Under the pieces are notes generated by a model. The model was not told the origin of the DNA. It ran no database searches and saw only the letters and a list, made by a program, of their open reading frames with translations. A DNA stretch of 30,609 nt from Pseudomonadota bacterium. Lineage in GTDB: Bacteria > Pseudomonadota > Alphaproteobacteria > Rhizobiales > Beijerinckiaceae. Positions 16,400-24,895 of the stretch are shown one piece after another. The translations under genes were made by a program, and so were the position numbers. Each line of letters begins with the position of its first letter. The stretch's first letter is position 1. Location: assembly GCA_023423995.1 (NCBI GenBank), contig JAFAEL010000233.1:1-30609 (forward strand). Direction: 5' to 3'.

Positions 16400-19300
16400 A
16401 TGTCCGCAGCTCTCGACCCTGAACGGCTTCCGCCCCGCCTCCCCGCTGGCTTCCAGGCCGCGCCGGCATCCGGGACACCGCTGCGGCAGGCCATCGCGGC
16501 CTGCCATCGTGTCGATGAGCGCCCGCATGTCCTGCGGCTGGCGGACGAGGCCGCGCTCACGGGCGAACAGCTCACGGCCGCGCAGGACCTGGCCCGCCGA
16601 CTCGCGCTGAGCGTCCGCGCCGCGCGCCGGTCCGCCAGCGGCGTCGATGCGCTGATGCACGAGTTCTCGCTCGACTCCACGGAGGGCATCGCCCTGATGT
16701 GCCTCGCCGAGGCGCTTCTGCGCGTGCCGGACGAGGCGACGCGCGACCGCCTGATCCGCGACAAGATCGGGCGCGGCGACTGGTCGGCGCATGTCGGGCA
16801 TTCGCCATCGCTCTTCGTCAATGCGGCTGCCTGGGGCCTCCTCATCACGGGCCGGCTGGTGCCGACCCACTCTGCCGGCGAACTCGGGGGCTCGCTGCTG
16901 GGGCTGCTCGGGCGGGGCGGCGCGCCGCTCATCCGGCGGGCGACGGATTTCGCCATCCGCATGCTGGGGCGGCAATTCGTGACCGGCGAGACGATCGCCG
17001 AGGCGCTGGCGAGCGCCAAGGCGCGCGAAAGGCGCGGCTATCGCTTCTCCTACGACATGCTGGGCGAGGCGGCCGTGAATGCCGCCGATGCCGAGCGCTA
17101 CATGCGCGCCTATGCGGAGGCCGTGGTGGCGATCGGGCGGGAATCCGCCGGGCGCGGCATCGTCGGCGGGCCGGGCATCTCCATCAAGCTCTCCGCCCTT
17201 CATCCACGCTATTCGCGCCAGCAGCGTGAGCGCGTGATGGCCGAGCTGCTGCCGCGCGTGAAGTCGCTAGCGCTGCTCGCGAAGAGCTACGACATCGGCC
17301 TCAACATCGACGCCGAGGAGCAGGATCGGCTCGAGATCTCGCTCGACATCCTGGAGGCGCTTGCGACCGATCCAGCCTTGGCGGGCTGGGACGGCATCGG
17401 CTTCGTCGTCCAGGCTTACGGCAAGCGGGCCCGGCCGGTCATCGACTGGCTGGCCGATCTCGGCCGCCGTACGGGGCGGCGTCTCATGGTCCGGCTCGTC
17501 AAGGGCGCCTACTGGGATTCGGAGATCAAGCTCGCCCAGCTCGGCGGCTTCGCGGATTACGCGGTCTTCACCCGCAAGCGGCACACGGACGTGTCCTATC
17601 TCGCCTGCGCGCGGGCGATGCTGGCCGCGCCGGAGGCCATCTACCCGCAATTCGCCACCCACAACGCCTTCTCGATCGGCGCGATCCGGGCGATGGCCGG
17701 CAATGCGCGATACGAGTTCCAGTGCCTGCACGGCATGGGCGAGACCATCTACGACGAGATCGTCGGGCCGGACCTGCCTGTCCGGATCTACGCTCCCGTC
17801 GGGCCGCACGAGACGCTGCTCGCCTATCTCGTCAGGCGCCTTTTGGAGAACGGCGCCAACTCGTCCTTCGTGAACCAGGTGGTGGACGAGACCATCCCGC
17901 TCGACAGCCTCATCGCCGATCCGGTCGCAGCCGTCCGGGAGGAGGGTGGGCGCCCGCATGGCCGGCTCCCGGGACCGCTGGGCCTGTTTCCGGACCGGCG
18001 CAATTCCGCAGGCTTCGACCTCGCCGCCGAGGCGGAGTTGGCCGAACTAGGCGCTGTCCTCGCGGCAGACAGGGAGGTGCGCCGGGCCGGACCGATCCTG
18101 GCGAGCGCCGCCGCAGCCTCGGGCTGGAATGTCGCGGAGGTCCGCAACCCGGCGGACGGCGACGACCTCGTCGGGCTTGTCGAAGAAGCGACCCTGGATG
18201 ACGTCGAACTCGCCGTCGGCGCGGCTGCGGAAGCCCTCCCGGGCTGGGCGAAGCTGGGCCCCGCCGGGCGGGCGTCACATCTCGAGCGCTGGGCGGACCT
18301 GCTGGAACGGGAAAGGCTCCACCTCGTCGGGATGATGATGCGGGAGGCGGGCAAGACGGCCCGGAACGGCGTCGCCGAGATCCGTGAGGCCGTCGATTTC
18401 TGCCGCTACTACGCCGCGCGGGCGCGGGCCGATCTCGACGGCACGGACCCGGTCGGCCCGATGGTCTGCATCTCGCCCTGGAACTTCCCGCTCGCGATCT
18501 TCACCGGGCAGGTCGCGGCCGCTCTGGTGGCGGGCAACACGGTGCTCGCAAAGCCGGCCGAGCAGACGCCGCTCGTCGCCTTTGCCGCTGTCCGGCTCGC
18601 CCATGAGGCGGGCATCCCGCCCGAAGCGCTCCAGCTCCTGCCCGGCCCGGGCGAGACGGTCGGCGCGCGGCTCGTCTCCGACCCGCGCATCGGCGGGGTG
18701 GTGTTCACGGGCTCGACCGCGGTCGGGAAGAGCATCGAACGCGCGCTCTCGGTCCGGGACGACGACCCGGTCCTGATCGCCGAAACGGGCGGCCTCAACG
18801 CGATGATCGTCGATTCGTCGGCCCTGCCCGAGCAGGTCGTGGCGGACGTGATCGAAAGCGCCTTCGATTCCGCCGGCCAGCGCTGCTCGGCGCTCCGCAT
18901 CCTCTGCCTGCAGGAGGACATCGCCGACCGCACGGTCGCGATGCTCGAAGGAGCGATGAGGGAGCTCCGGGTCGGCTCGCCCCTCGACCTTGCGACCGAT
19001 GTCGGGCCGGTCATCGATGCCGACGCCGGGGCCGGGATTGAGCGGCATGTTGCCGAGATGCGGGAGGCGGGCCACCGGGTGGTGCAGCTGCCGCTTCCGC
19101 CGCAGGCCGCATCGGGCACATTCCTGCCGCCAACCCTCGTCGAGCTGCCCTCCATCGAAGCGCTGCGGCGCGAAGTGTTCGGACCCGTCCTCCATGTCGT
19201 GCGCTTCCGCGGCCAGGACCTGCCTGACCTCGTCCGCCGCATCAACGCCGCGGGCTACGGCCTGACGCACGGCGTCCATACCCGGATTGACGAGACCGTG

Positions 19301-20071
19301 GATGCGGTCCTCGCGGCCATCCGGGCCGGCAACGTCTATGTGAACCGCAACATCGTCGGGGCCGTGGTGGGGAGCCAGCCCTTCGGGGGCGAGGGCCTTT
19401 CGGGAACCGGCCCGAAGGCGGGCGGCCCATTCTACCTGCACCGGCTCGTGCGCGGCTCCACTCCGCCCTGGCCGAGCAGGGCGAAGCCGTCCCGCGAAGC
19501 CGCGACGGCCCTGGACAGGCTGGCCCGACTCGCATCCGACAGGGAGCGCTCCGGCGAAGAGGGACGCCCCTATCTCCTGGCCGTGATCGAGGCCGCGCGC
19601 CGGAATCCTTATGGCCGCGAGCCCGTGGAACTGCCGGGCCCGACGGGCGAGCGCGACACGCTCTCGCTCCATCCGCGCGGCTGCGTCGCCTGCCTGGCCG
19701 AGGACCTGCCCGCGCTCATCGCGCAGGTCGCCGCCGCGATCGGGACGGGAAACCGCGTGATCCTGCCGGACAGCGACGCTGCCCGGACCATCGCCGGCGC
19801 CCTCGGCTCGGACCTTCTCCGGATCTCCACCGACCCGGTCGAAACCTCCGCGGATGCCGTCCTGGTCGATCTCAGCCCCGAGAAGACGGCCGCGATCCGC
19901 CAGGCATTCGCCTCCGAGACCGAGGCCATCGTCCCGATCATCCGGCCAGCGGTGCCGTATCGCTATCCGCTGTGGCGGCTCGTGGCGGAGCGCTCGGTCA
20001 GCATCAACACGGCAGCGGCCGGTGGCAACGCCGCCCTGCTCGCACTCGACGACACCGGCGCATCGGGCTGA
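16400..20071 (+). CDS. putA: Bifunctional proline dehydrogenase / L-glutamate-5-semialdehyde dehydrogenase
   Basis: PutA oxidises proline to glutamate in two steps, passing electrons through FAD to the quinone pool and then to NAD. It is 1223 aa. Visible parts: an N-terminal helical arm; the FAD-binding proline dehydrogenase barrel (about 210-500; GISIKLSALHPRY, RLVKGAYWDSEIK, ATHNAFSIGAI, FQCLHGMGETIYD); the P5C dehydrogenase (about 550-1000; CISPWNFPLAIF, Glu795 in AETGG, Cys829 in GQRCSALR); and a C-terminal domain (about 1020-1223) as in type B PutAs. The ribbon-helix-helix DNA-binding domain present at the N-terminus of E. coli PutA is missing, so this protein is not expected to repress its own gene. 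No putR-like regulator or putP is adjacent. GGAGGT lies just before the ATG. A stem-loop overlaps the stop. Confidence 0.96.
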   Translation: MSAALDPERLPPRLPAGFQAAPASGTPLRQAIAACHRVDERPHVLRLADEAALTGEQLTAAQDLARRLALSVRAARRSASGVDALMHEFSLDSTEGIALMCLAEALLRVPDEATRDRLIRDKIGRGDWSAHVGHSPSLFVNAAAWGLLITGRLVPTHSAGELGGSLLGLLGRGGAPLIRRATDFAIRMLGRQFVTGETIAEALASAKARERRGYRFSYDMLGEAAVNAADAERYMRAYAEAVVAIGRESAGRGIVGGPGISIKLSALHPRYSRQQRERVMAELLPRVKSLALLAKSYDIGLNIDAEEQDRLEISLDILEALATDPALAGWDGIGFVVQAYGKRARPVIDWLADLGRRTGRRLMVRLVKGAYWDSEIKLAQLGGFADYAVFTRKRHTDVSYLACARAMLAAPEAIYPQFATHNAFSIGAIRAMAGNARYEFQCLHGMGETIYDEIVGPDLPVRIYAPVGPHETLLAYLVRRLLENGANSSFVNQVVDETIPLDSLIADPVAAVREEGGRPHGRLPGPLGLFPDRRNSAGFDLAAEAELAELGAVLAADREVRRAGPILASAAAASGWNVAEVRNPADGDDLVGLVEEATLDDVELAVGAAAEALPGWAKLGPAGRASHLERWADLLERERLHLVGMMMREAGKTARNGVAEIREAVDFCRYYAARARADLDGTDPVGPMVCISPWNFPLAIFTGQVAAALVAGNTVLAKPAEQTPLVAFAAVRLAHEAGIPPEALQLLPGPGETVGARLVSDPRIGGVVFTGSTAVGKSIERALSVRDDDPVLIAETGGLNAMIVDSSALPEQVVADVIESAFDSAGQRCSALRILCLQEDIADRTVAMLEGAMRELRVGSPLDLATDVGPVIDADAGAGIERHVAEMREAGHRVVQLPLPPQAASGTFLPPTLVELPSIEALRREVFGPVLHVVRFRGQDLPDLVRRINAAGYGLTHGVHTRIDETVDAVLAAIRAGNVYVNRNIVGAVVGSQPFGGEGLSGTGPKAGGPFYLHRLVRGSTPPWPSRAKPSREAATALDRLARLASDRERSGEEGRPYLLAVIEAARRNPYGREPVELPGPTGERDTLSLHPRGCVACLAEDLPALIAQVAAAIGTGNRVILPDSDAARTIAGALGSDLLRISTDPVETSADAVLVDLSPEKTAAIRQAFASETEAIVPIIRPAVPYRYPLWRLVAERSVSINTAAAGGNAALLALDDTGASG

Positions 20072-20104
20072 GAGCGCCAAATGGCCTCTCTTGATCTTCC
20101 TTTG
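20070..20104 (+). terminator. Probable terminator of putA
   Basis: GAGAG-C-GCC and GGC-CTCTC form a stem with one bulged C and the loop AAAT, starting inside the putA stop codon. TTGATCTTCCTTTG, a broken T-rich run, follows. It separates putA from the ParDE pair. Confidence 0.5.
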
Positions 20105-20139
20105 GGGGCCCGCGATGTATCCGGGACCGGAGGGGTTCC

Positions 20140-20400
20140 ATGATTGCTGCCGATCTTGGGCGCGATGCCGAAGCCGCGGTCGCCGAACTGATCCGCACCG
20201 GACGGTTCGCCGACGAGGCAGAGGTGCTGCGCGAAGGCATTCGGCTCCTGGAACAACGCGAGGCGCGTCGCCGATTTCTCGATGCCGCTATGACGGAAGG
20301 GATCGAGGATGCCGAGGCGGGCCGCACCTTCGAAGCCGGTGAGGTCTTCGGCGAGCTGAAGGCGCGCTACGAGGCACTTGTAGCAACGCAGCCGGAGTGA
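20140..20400 (+). CDS. parD: ParD-family antitoxin
   Basis: This is the antitoxin of a type II toxin-antitoxin pair. It is 86 aa, with the ParD-like segment ELIRTGRFADEAEVLREGIRLLEQREARR, where a helix-turn-helix of the ribbon-helix-helix fold leads into a charged C-terminal helix that wraps the toxin. The canonical first beta strand is less obvious than in E. coli ParD. A strong GGAGG lies a few bases upstream of the ATG. The toxin gene overlaps its stop codon (GTGA), which points to translational coupling. ParD proteins with their toxin usually repress their own promoter, here expected in 20105-20139, but no operator repeat is evident. Confidence 0.86.
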   Translation: MIAADLGRDAEAAVAELIRTGRFADEAEVLREGIRLLEQREARRRFLDAAMTEGIEDAEAGRTFEAGEVFGELKARYEALVATQPE

Positions 20401-20693
20401 AGGTCCGGTTCACCGCCGCGGCTCGGCGGCAGCTCAGGGAGGTTGGCGATCGGATCGCGCAGGATTCGCCCCGACGTGCCTTAACTTTCGTCGCCGAAAT
20501 CGAAGGGCGTTGCCGCAACCTCAGCCAGATGCCCGAGCGCTTCCCGCTCGTACCCGGGCGGGAAGAACACGGCGTTCGTCGAACGGCCGTCGGGAATTAC
20601 CTGATCTTCTACCGGGTCGAGGCAAACGCCGTCGTCGTCCTGCACATCGTACACGGTGCACGCGACATCGACGCTCTTCTGCTCGGCCCCTGA
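20397..20693 (+). CDS. parE: ParE-family toxin (RelE/ParE superfamily)
   Basis: This 98-residue toxin has the RelE/ParE plasmid-stabilisation fold: VRFTAAARRQLREVGDRIAQDSPRRALTFVAEIEGRCRNLSQMPERFPLVPG, then GVRRTAVGNYLIFYRV and VVVLHIVHGARDIDALL. The YLIFYRV strand and the terminal HGARD are the usual signatures. ParE toxins inhibit DNA gyrase; RelE relatives cleave mRNA, and the sequence here favours ParE. The start is a GTG overlapping the parD stop by three bases. It is convergent with gpmI, with only 10 bases between stops. Confidence 0.88.
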   Translation: MKVRFTAAARRQLREVGDRIAQDSPRRALTFVAEIEGRCRNLSQMPERFPLVPGREEHGVRRTAVGNYLIFYRVEANAVVVLHIVHGARDIDALLLGP

Positions 20694-20703
20694 AAGACCG
20701 GCC

Positions 20704-22221
20704 TCAATCCAGCAGCGGCTTGCCGGTCATCTCTGGCGGCTGCTCGATGCCCATCAGCTTCAGCAGCGTGGGGGCCAGATCGGCCAGACGGCCGTCATGC
20801 AGCGTCGCGCCCTTCACGCCCGCGAGGATCACCGGGACGGGGTTCGTGGTGTGGGCGGTGTGCGGGCCGCCCGTGACGGGGTCCCGCATCAGCTCTGCAT
20901 TGCCGTGGTCGGCCGTGACCAGGAGCGCGCCGCCGGACGCGAGCACCGCTTCGGCGATGCGGCCGAGCCCCGTATCCACGGCCTCGACGGCCTTGGTGGC
21001 GGCCTCGAGGCTGCCCGTATGCCCGACCATGTCGGCATTGGCGAAATTCAGGACGATGAGGTCGAACTTGCCGGACCGGATCGCCTCGACGGCCTTCTCG
21101 GTGAGATCGGGCGCCGACATCTCCGGCTGCAGGTCGTAGGTCGCGACCTTCGGGGAGGGCACCATGATGCGCTCCTCGCCCGGAAACGGTCGCTCCTCGC
21201 CTCCGTTCAGGAAGTAGGTGACGTGCGGATATTTCTCCGTCTCCGCCATGCGGAGCTGCGTCCGGCCGGCCTTCGCGGCCACCGCGCCGAGCACGTTCTT
21301 CAGGTCCTGCGGCGGGAAGAGGGTGGCGAGGAAGCGGTCGAGCTCCGTGGAGTACTGCGTCATGCCCAGCGCGGCCGCGAACTTCACCACGCGTCCGCGT
21401 TCGAAGCCTGAGAAACCCGGATCGAGCAGGGCGTCCAGGATCTCGCGCACCCGGTCGGCCCGGAAGTTGAACGACAGGAGGCCGTCGCCATCGCGCATCC
21501 CGGCGAAATCGCCGATCACCGTCGGAACCACGAACTCGTCCGTGACGTCCCGGGCGTAGCTGTCCCGCATGACGGTCGCGGCGTCTGGAGCGTGCTGCCC
21601 TTCGGCGGCCGCCATGGCCGCATAGGCCCTCGAGACGCGCTCCCAGCGCTTGTCGCGGTCCATGGCGTAATAGCGGCCTGACACCGTCGCGAGCGTCGCG
21701 CCCTGCGGCAGCGCGGCCGCGAGGCGCTTCAGATCCTCGGCGCCAGAACGCGGCGGAGTATCGCGGCCATCCGTCCAGGCATGGACGGCGACCTTCACGC
21801 CGGCTTCCGCCACGACGCGCGCGAGCGCGGCCGCGTGGTCCTGGTGCGAATGCACGCCGCCCGGCGACACGAGCCCGACGAGATGGCATGTCCCGCCGCT
21901 CGCCTTGAGCTTGTCGATGAAGCGGAGAAGCTCGGGATTCTTCGCCAGGCTTCCATCCGCGATGGCGCTCCCGATCCGCGGCAGGTCCTGCATGACCACC
22001 CGGCCCGCACCGATATTCAGGTGCCCGACCTCGGAATTGCCCATCTGGCCGTCCGGCAGCCCGACGTCATGGCCGGATGTATGCAGGAAGGCATGCGGAG
22101 CCTCCGCCCAGAGCCGGTCGAAGCTGGGAGTCTTCGCCTGGAGCACCGCATTGTCGGCCCGCTCCTCGCGCCAGCCCCAGCCGTCGAGAATGACCAGCAT
22201 CACGGGGCGACGTTCCTGCAT
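20704..22221 (-). CDS. gpmI: 2,3-bisphosphoglycerate-independent phosphoglycerate mutase
   Basis: GpmI interconverts 3- and 2-phosphoglycerate in glycolysis and gluconeogenesis through a phosphoserine intermediate with Mn. The 505 aa contain the alkaline-phosphatase-like metal motifs VILDGWGW (Asp13), MGNSEVGHLNIGAG with catalytic Ser63, GGVHSHQDH, WTDGRDTPPRS, NFRADR, FANADMVGHTG and TADHGNAE. The start is fixed by AGAGGAG seven bases upstream of the ATG (MQERRPVMLV). A perfect hairpin sits immediately upstream of that ribosome binding site. It is divergent from the AI-2E-type transporter gene and convergent with parE. Confidence 0.97.
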   Translation of the reverse strand: MQERRPVMLVILDGWGWREERADNAVLQAKTPSFDRLWAEAPHAFLHTSGHDVGLPDGQMGNSEVGHLNIGAGRVVMQDLPRIGSAIADGSLAKNPELLRFIDKLKASGGTCHLVGLVSPGGVHSHQDHAAALARVVAEAGVKVAVHAWTDGRDTPPRSGAEDLKRLAAALPQGATLATVSGRYYAMDRDKRWERVSRAYAAMAAAEGQHAPDAATVMRDSYARDVTDEFVVPTVIGDFAGMRDGDGLLSFNFRADRVREILDALLDPGFSGFERGRVVKFAAALGMTQYSTELDRFLATLFPPQDLKNVLGAVAAKAGRTQLRMAETEKYPHVTYFLNGGEERPFPGEERIMVPSPKVATYDLQPEMSAPDLTEKAVEAIRSGKFDLIVLNFANADMVGHTGSLEAATKAVEAVDTGLGRIAEAVLASGGALLVTADHGNAELMRDPVTGGPHTAHTTNPVPVILAGVKGATLHDGRLADLAPTLLKLMGIEQPPEMTGKPLLD

Positions 22222-22228
22222 AACCTGT

Positions 22229-22235
22229 CTCCTCT
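22229..22235 (-). promoter_or_regulatory. Ribosome binding site of gpmI
   Basis: AGAGGAG on the minus strand lies seven bases before the ATG at 22221. It decides the start against the longer in-frame extension towards 22368, which has no such site and gives a non-family N-terminus. Confidence 0.8.
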
Positions 22236-22236
22236 G

Positions 22237-22252
22237 GAGGGCGTTCGCCCTC
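22237..22252 (-). promoter_or_regulatory. Perfect inverted repeat abutting the gpmI ribosome binding site
   Basis: On the minus strand GAGGGCG-AA-CGCCCTC forms a 7-base perfect repeat with only two bases between the arms (in RNA a 6-base stem with a GAAC tetraloop). One base separates it from AGAGGAG. It may be a leader hairpin that affects translation or mRNA stability, or a repressor half-site pair. Confidence 0.5.
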
Positions 22253-22369
22253 GCTTCGAGCCGGTCCATATACCGGCTGCGAGCGCCCTGCGCCTGAAAC
22301 TTCCCTGCATTGCCGTGGAGCCGGCGCTCGGGCAGTTTCCCGCCCGACACATGTGGGTTCGAGGCCACG

Positions 22370-23524
22370 ATGACCAGGGACGAGGCTGCAGGTCAGGAGG
22401 CCGCTCGCGCCGAGACGTGGCGGTTCCAGGGTCGCGCGAGGCTCGCGCTCGCGATCATCCTCGTGCTGCTCGGCCTTTGGACCCTGAAGGCCTTCCTGCC
22501 GGCGCTCGTCTGGGCCGCCATCCTGGCGATCGCCACCTGGCCTCTCTACCGCCGCGCGCGGGCGCGCTGGCCGGCCCGGGGCCATGACATCGCCCTCCCC
22601 GCCCTGTTTACGGCGGCGGCGGCGCTGCTCGTCCTCATCCCGCTCGGCATTGCCGGCGTCGAACTCGCCCGCGAGGCGCGCGTCATCTACGCGGCTCTCG
22701 AAGACGCGCGGCAGCACGGAATCGCGGTGCCCGGCTGGCTGGGCGGTCTTCCCGTCATCGGCGCGCAGGCGGTCTCCTGGTGGCGCGAGACGCTCGCCGA
22801 TCCGGCGGGCTATTCCGAGTTCCTGGGCAGGCTCAACCACGCCTCGCTCTACGGCTACACGCGCGAGCTGGGCGGGCAGCTCGTCCACCGGGTCGTCGTC
22901 TTCGCCTTCACGCTGCTCGCCCTGTTCTTCCTGTACCGGGACGGCGAGCAGGTCGGCGCGCAGATGCTCGCCGCCAGCCACCGGGCCTTCGGGCCGCATG
23001 GCGAACGCATCGGGCGCCAGGCGATCGCCTCCGTGCACGGGACAGTCGACGGGCTCGTCCTGGTCGGGCTCGGCGAGGGCGTCCTGATGTGGCTGGCCTA
23101 TCTCATGGCAGGGGTGCCGCATCCGGCGCTGTTCGGCGCGGCGACCGCCATCGCGGCCATGATCCCCTTCGCGACGCCCGTCGTGTTCTGCATCGTGGGG
23201 ATCCTGCTGCTCGCGGCCGGCTCCGTCACGGCGGCCGTCGCCGTGGTGGCGTTCGGCTTTGCGGTCGTGTTCGTGGCCGACCATTTCATCCGGCCCGCGC
23301 TGATCGGGGGCGCGACGAAGCTGCCCTTCCTGTGGGTCCTTCTCGGGATCCTGGGTGGAGTCGAGACCTGGGGGCTGCTCGGCCTTTTCCTGGGCCCGGC
23401 CATCATGGCGGCCCTCGTCCTGCTCTGGCGCGACTGGACGAGCCGCGCGGAAGCCCTAGAGGCCGCCGAGCCGGCAGACGATTCGCCACTCCTCGTCGGT
23501 GACCGGCTGCACCGAGAGCCGTGA
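22370..23524 (+). CDS. AI-2E family (PerM/YdiK-like) membrane transporter
   Basis: This 384-residue polytopic membrane protein belongs to the AI-2E transporter/PerM family. Hydrophobic helices lie near 24-55 (LALAIILVLLGLWTLKAFLPALVWAAILAI), 75-97, 175-195 (VVVFAFTLLALFFLYRDGEQ) and in the C-terminal half (VPHPALFGAATAIAAMIPF, ADHFIRPALIGGATKLPFLWVLLGILGGVETWGLLGLFLGPAI). The segments HFIRPALIG and GLLGLFLGP are strong family marks. E. coli TqsA exports autoinducer-2, but other members move other solutes or act as Na+/H+ antiporters, so the substrate here is open. The ATG at 22370 has GAGG five bases upstream. The last 23 codons overlap the end of the convergent EVE gene. Confidence 0.88.
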   Translation: MTRDEAAGQEAARAETWRFQGRARLALAIILVLLGLWTLKAFLPALVWAAILAIATWPLYRRARARWPARGHDIALPALFTAAAALLVLIPLGIAGVELAREARVIYAALEDARQHGIAVPGWLGGLPVIGAQAVSWWRETLADPAGYSEFLGRLNHASLYGYTRELGGQLVHRVVVFAFTLLALFFLYRDGEQVGAQMLAASHRAFGPHGERIGRQAIASVHGTVDGLVLVGLGEGVLMWLAYLMAGVPHPALFGAATAIAAMIPFATPVVFCIVGILLLAAGSVTAAVAVVAFGFAVVFVADHFIRPALIGGATKLPFLWVLLGILGGVETWGLLGLFLGPAIMAALVLLWRDWTSRAEALEAAEPADDSPLLVGDRLHREP

Positions 23525-23869
23525 GTTCTTGATCAGCACCATGTCGGCGAGTTCGGGCTGGGACTTGATCGCCTCCAGGGTGACGGGCTCGCGCAGCGGC
23601 TCGACTGCCTTCAGGTCCACCATCCCGAAGCGGCCGGTCGGGTCCGTGTGGTCGGGATAGTACTCGCGGATCACCTCGACGATGCCGACGACGGCCTTGC
23701 CCTCGTTGGAATGATAGAAGAAGCCGCGCTCGCCGAGCTTCATGGCCTGGAGATGCTTCTTCGCCAGATGGTTGCGGACGCCCGTCCAGGCGGTCCCCTT
23801 CTCGCCGGCGGCGACCTGCTCGTCCCATGACCAGGACGATGGCTCCGACTTGTAGAGCCAATGCGCCAT
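23456..23869 (-). CDS. EVE domain-containing protein
   Basis: This 137-residue, single-domain protein of the EVE family (PUA-like fold, PF01878) starts with the typical MAHWLYKSEPSSWSWDEQ. It continues with WTGVRNHLAKKHLQAMKLGERGFFYHSNEGKAVVGIVEV and FGMVDLKAVEPL and ends in ADMVLIKNSRLSVQPVTDEEWRIVCRLGGL. EVE domains bind modified bases in DNA or RNA, but the physiological ligand of the stand-alone bacterial form is unclear. AAAGG precedes the ATG. It follows gpsA by 29 bases, and tsaD lies before gpsA; in related genomes a YciI-like gene often sits between gpsA and EVE, but none is present here. Its 3' end overlaps the AI-2E gene on the other strand by 69 bases. Confidence 0.92.
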   Translation of the reverse strand: MAHWLYKSEPSSWSWDEQVAAGEKGTAWTGVRNHLAKKHLQAMKLGERGFFYHSNEGKAVVGIVEVIREYYPDHTDPTGRFGMVDLKAVEPLREPVTLEAIKSQPELADMVLIKNSRLSVQPVTDEEWRIVCRLGGL

Positions 23870-23898
23870 GACCTTTCCCCTCTGTGTTCCCGGCCGGC

Positions 23899-24873
23899 TT
23901 ACTCGGCCTTGAGCGGCCGCGCCATCAGGCTCTCCACCACATCGTCCACCGTGAGCCTCCCGGCGAGGACGGCCGCGACGGCTTCGGCGATGGGCATCTC
24001 GACCTCCCGCGCACGGGCGAGCTCGATCAGGGCGTCCGCCGTGAAGGCGCCCTCCGCCAGCTTGCCGCCTCCCGCATCCGGCGCGCCCCTCCCGATCTCG
24101 AGGCCGAGCGAGAAGTTGCGCGACTGCGCGGACCCGCAGGTGAGGACGAGGTCGCCCAGGCCGGAGAGGCCCATCAGGGTGTGCGGCCTGCCGCCATAGG
24201 CCTGCGCGAACCGGAGCAGCTCGGCAAAGCCCCGGGCCGTGAGGGCCGCCTTGGCGCTCTCGCCGAGCTTGCGGCCTTCGACGATCCCGACCGCGATGGC
24301 GAGCACGTTCTTGGCAGCGCCGCCGATCTCCACGCCGCGGATGTCGGTGCCGTGATAGACGCGCAGCGTCGGCCCGGAGAGGTCGGCGGCGAGCGCGCGG
24401 GCGAGGTCCTCGTCCGCGGCGGCGAGCGCCACCGCAGTCGGCAGGCCGCGCGCGACATCCGCCGCGAAGCTCGGACCGGACAGGATGGCGACTGGCGCCT
24501 CGGGCCGGAGCTCGCGGACGATCTCGCTGGAAAACAGGTTGGTGCCGCGCTCGATGCCCTTGGAGCAGATCACGAGCGGCGTCCGGGGCGGCAGCACGCC
24601 CGCGAAATTCGCGAGGGCCGTCCGCAGGCTCTGGGTCGGCACGACAAGGAGGATCGTCTCGGCGCCCGCGAGACTCTGCGGCCGGGAGGTGACGCCGATC
24701 CGGTCGAGAAGGCGGACGCCGGGCAGGTAGCGCTTGTTGGTGCGCGACAGCTCGGCCCGGGCGGCCGCATCGGGATCGCGCATCCACAGGGCCACCGCCT
24801 TGCCGGCCGAGGCCACGGCATTGGCGAGCGCCGTCCCCCAGGCGCCACCCCCGATGACCCCGATGGTACGCAT
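23899..24873 (-). CDS. gpsA: NAD(P)H-dependent glycerol-3-phosphate dehydrogenase
   Basis: GpsA reduces dihydroxyacetone phosphate to sn-glycerol 3-phosphate, the backbone of all glycerophospholipids. The chosen product is 324 aa. It begins with the Rossmann motif TIGVIGGGAWGTALA and has CSKGIERGT, ILSGPSFAADVARGLPTAV, the catalytic-Lys segment GGAAKNVLAIAVG, GLSGLGDLVLTC and SRNFSLGLEIG, all characteristic. The ATG at 24873 (MRTIG) has GGGGGA just upstream and fits the family start; an ATG at 24885 would add four residues. It starts 22 bases after the tsaD stop (10 from the alternative start), so tsaD-gpsA-EVE form one unit. Confidence 0.96.
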   Translation of the reverse strand: MRTIGVIGGGAWGTALANAVASAGKAVALWMRDPDAAARAELSRTNKRYLPGVRLLDRIGVTSRPQSLAGAETILLVVPTQSLRTALANFAGVLPPRTPLVICSKGIERGTNLFSSEIVRELRPEAPVAILSGPSFAADVARGLPTAVALAAADEDLARALAADLSGPTLRVYHGTDIRGVEIGGAAKNVLAIAVGIVEGRKLGESAKAALTARGFAELLRFAQAYGGRPHTLMGLSGLGDLVLTCGSAQSRNFSLGLEIGRGAPDAGGGKLAEGAFTADALIELARAREVEMPIAEAVAAVLAGRLTVDDVVESLMARPLKAE

Positions 24874-24895
24874 CGCGTCCCCCATGTGACGAGCG

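Noticed and set aside
18275..20080. Open frame of 601 codons on the minus strand opposite putA
   Set aside because: putA on the plus strand is complete with both catalytic centres. This frame has shadow-type composition only.
22349..22356. CACATGTG palindrome in the gpmI/AI-2E gap
   Set aside because: Eight-base palindromes are expected by chance at this scale, and there is no second copy or matching known operator.
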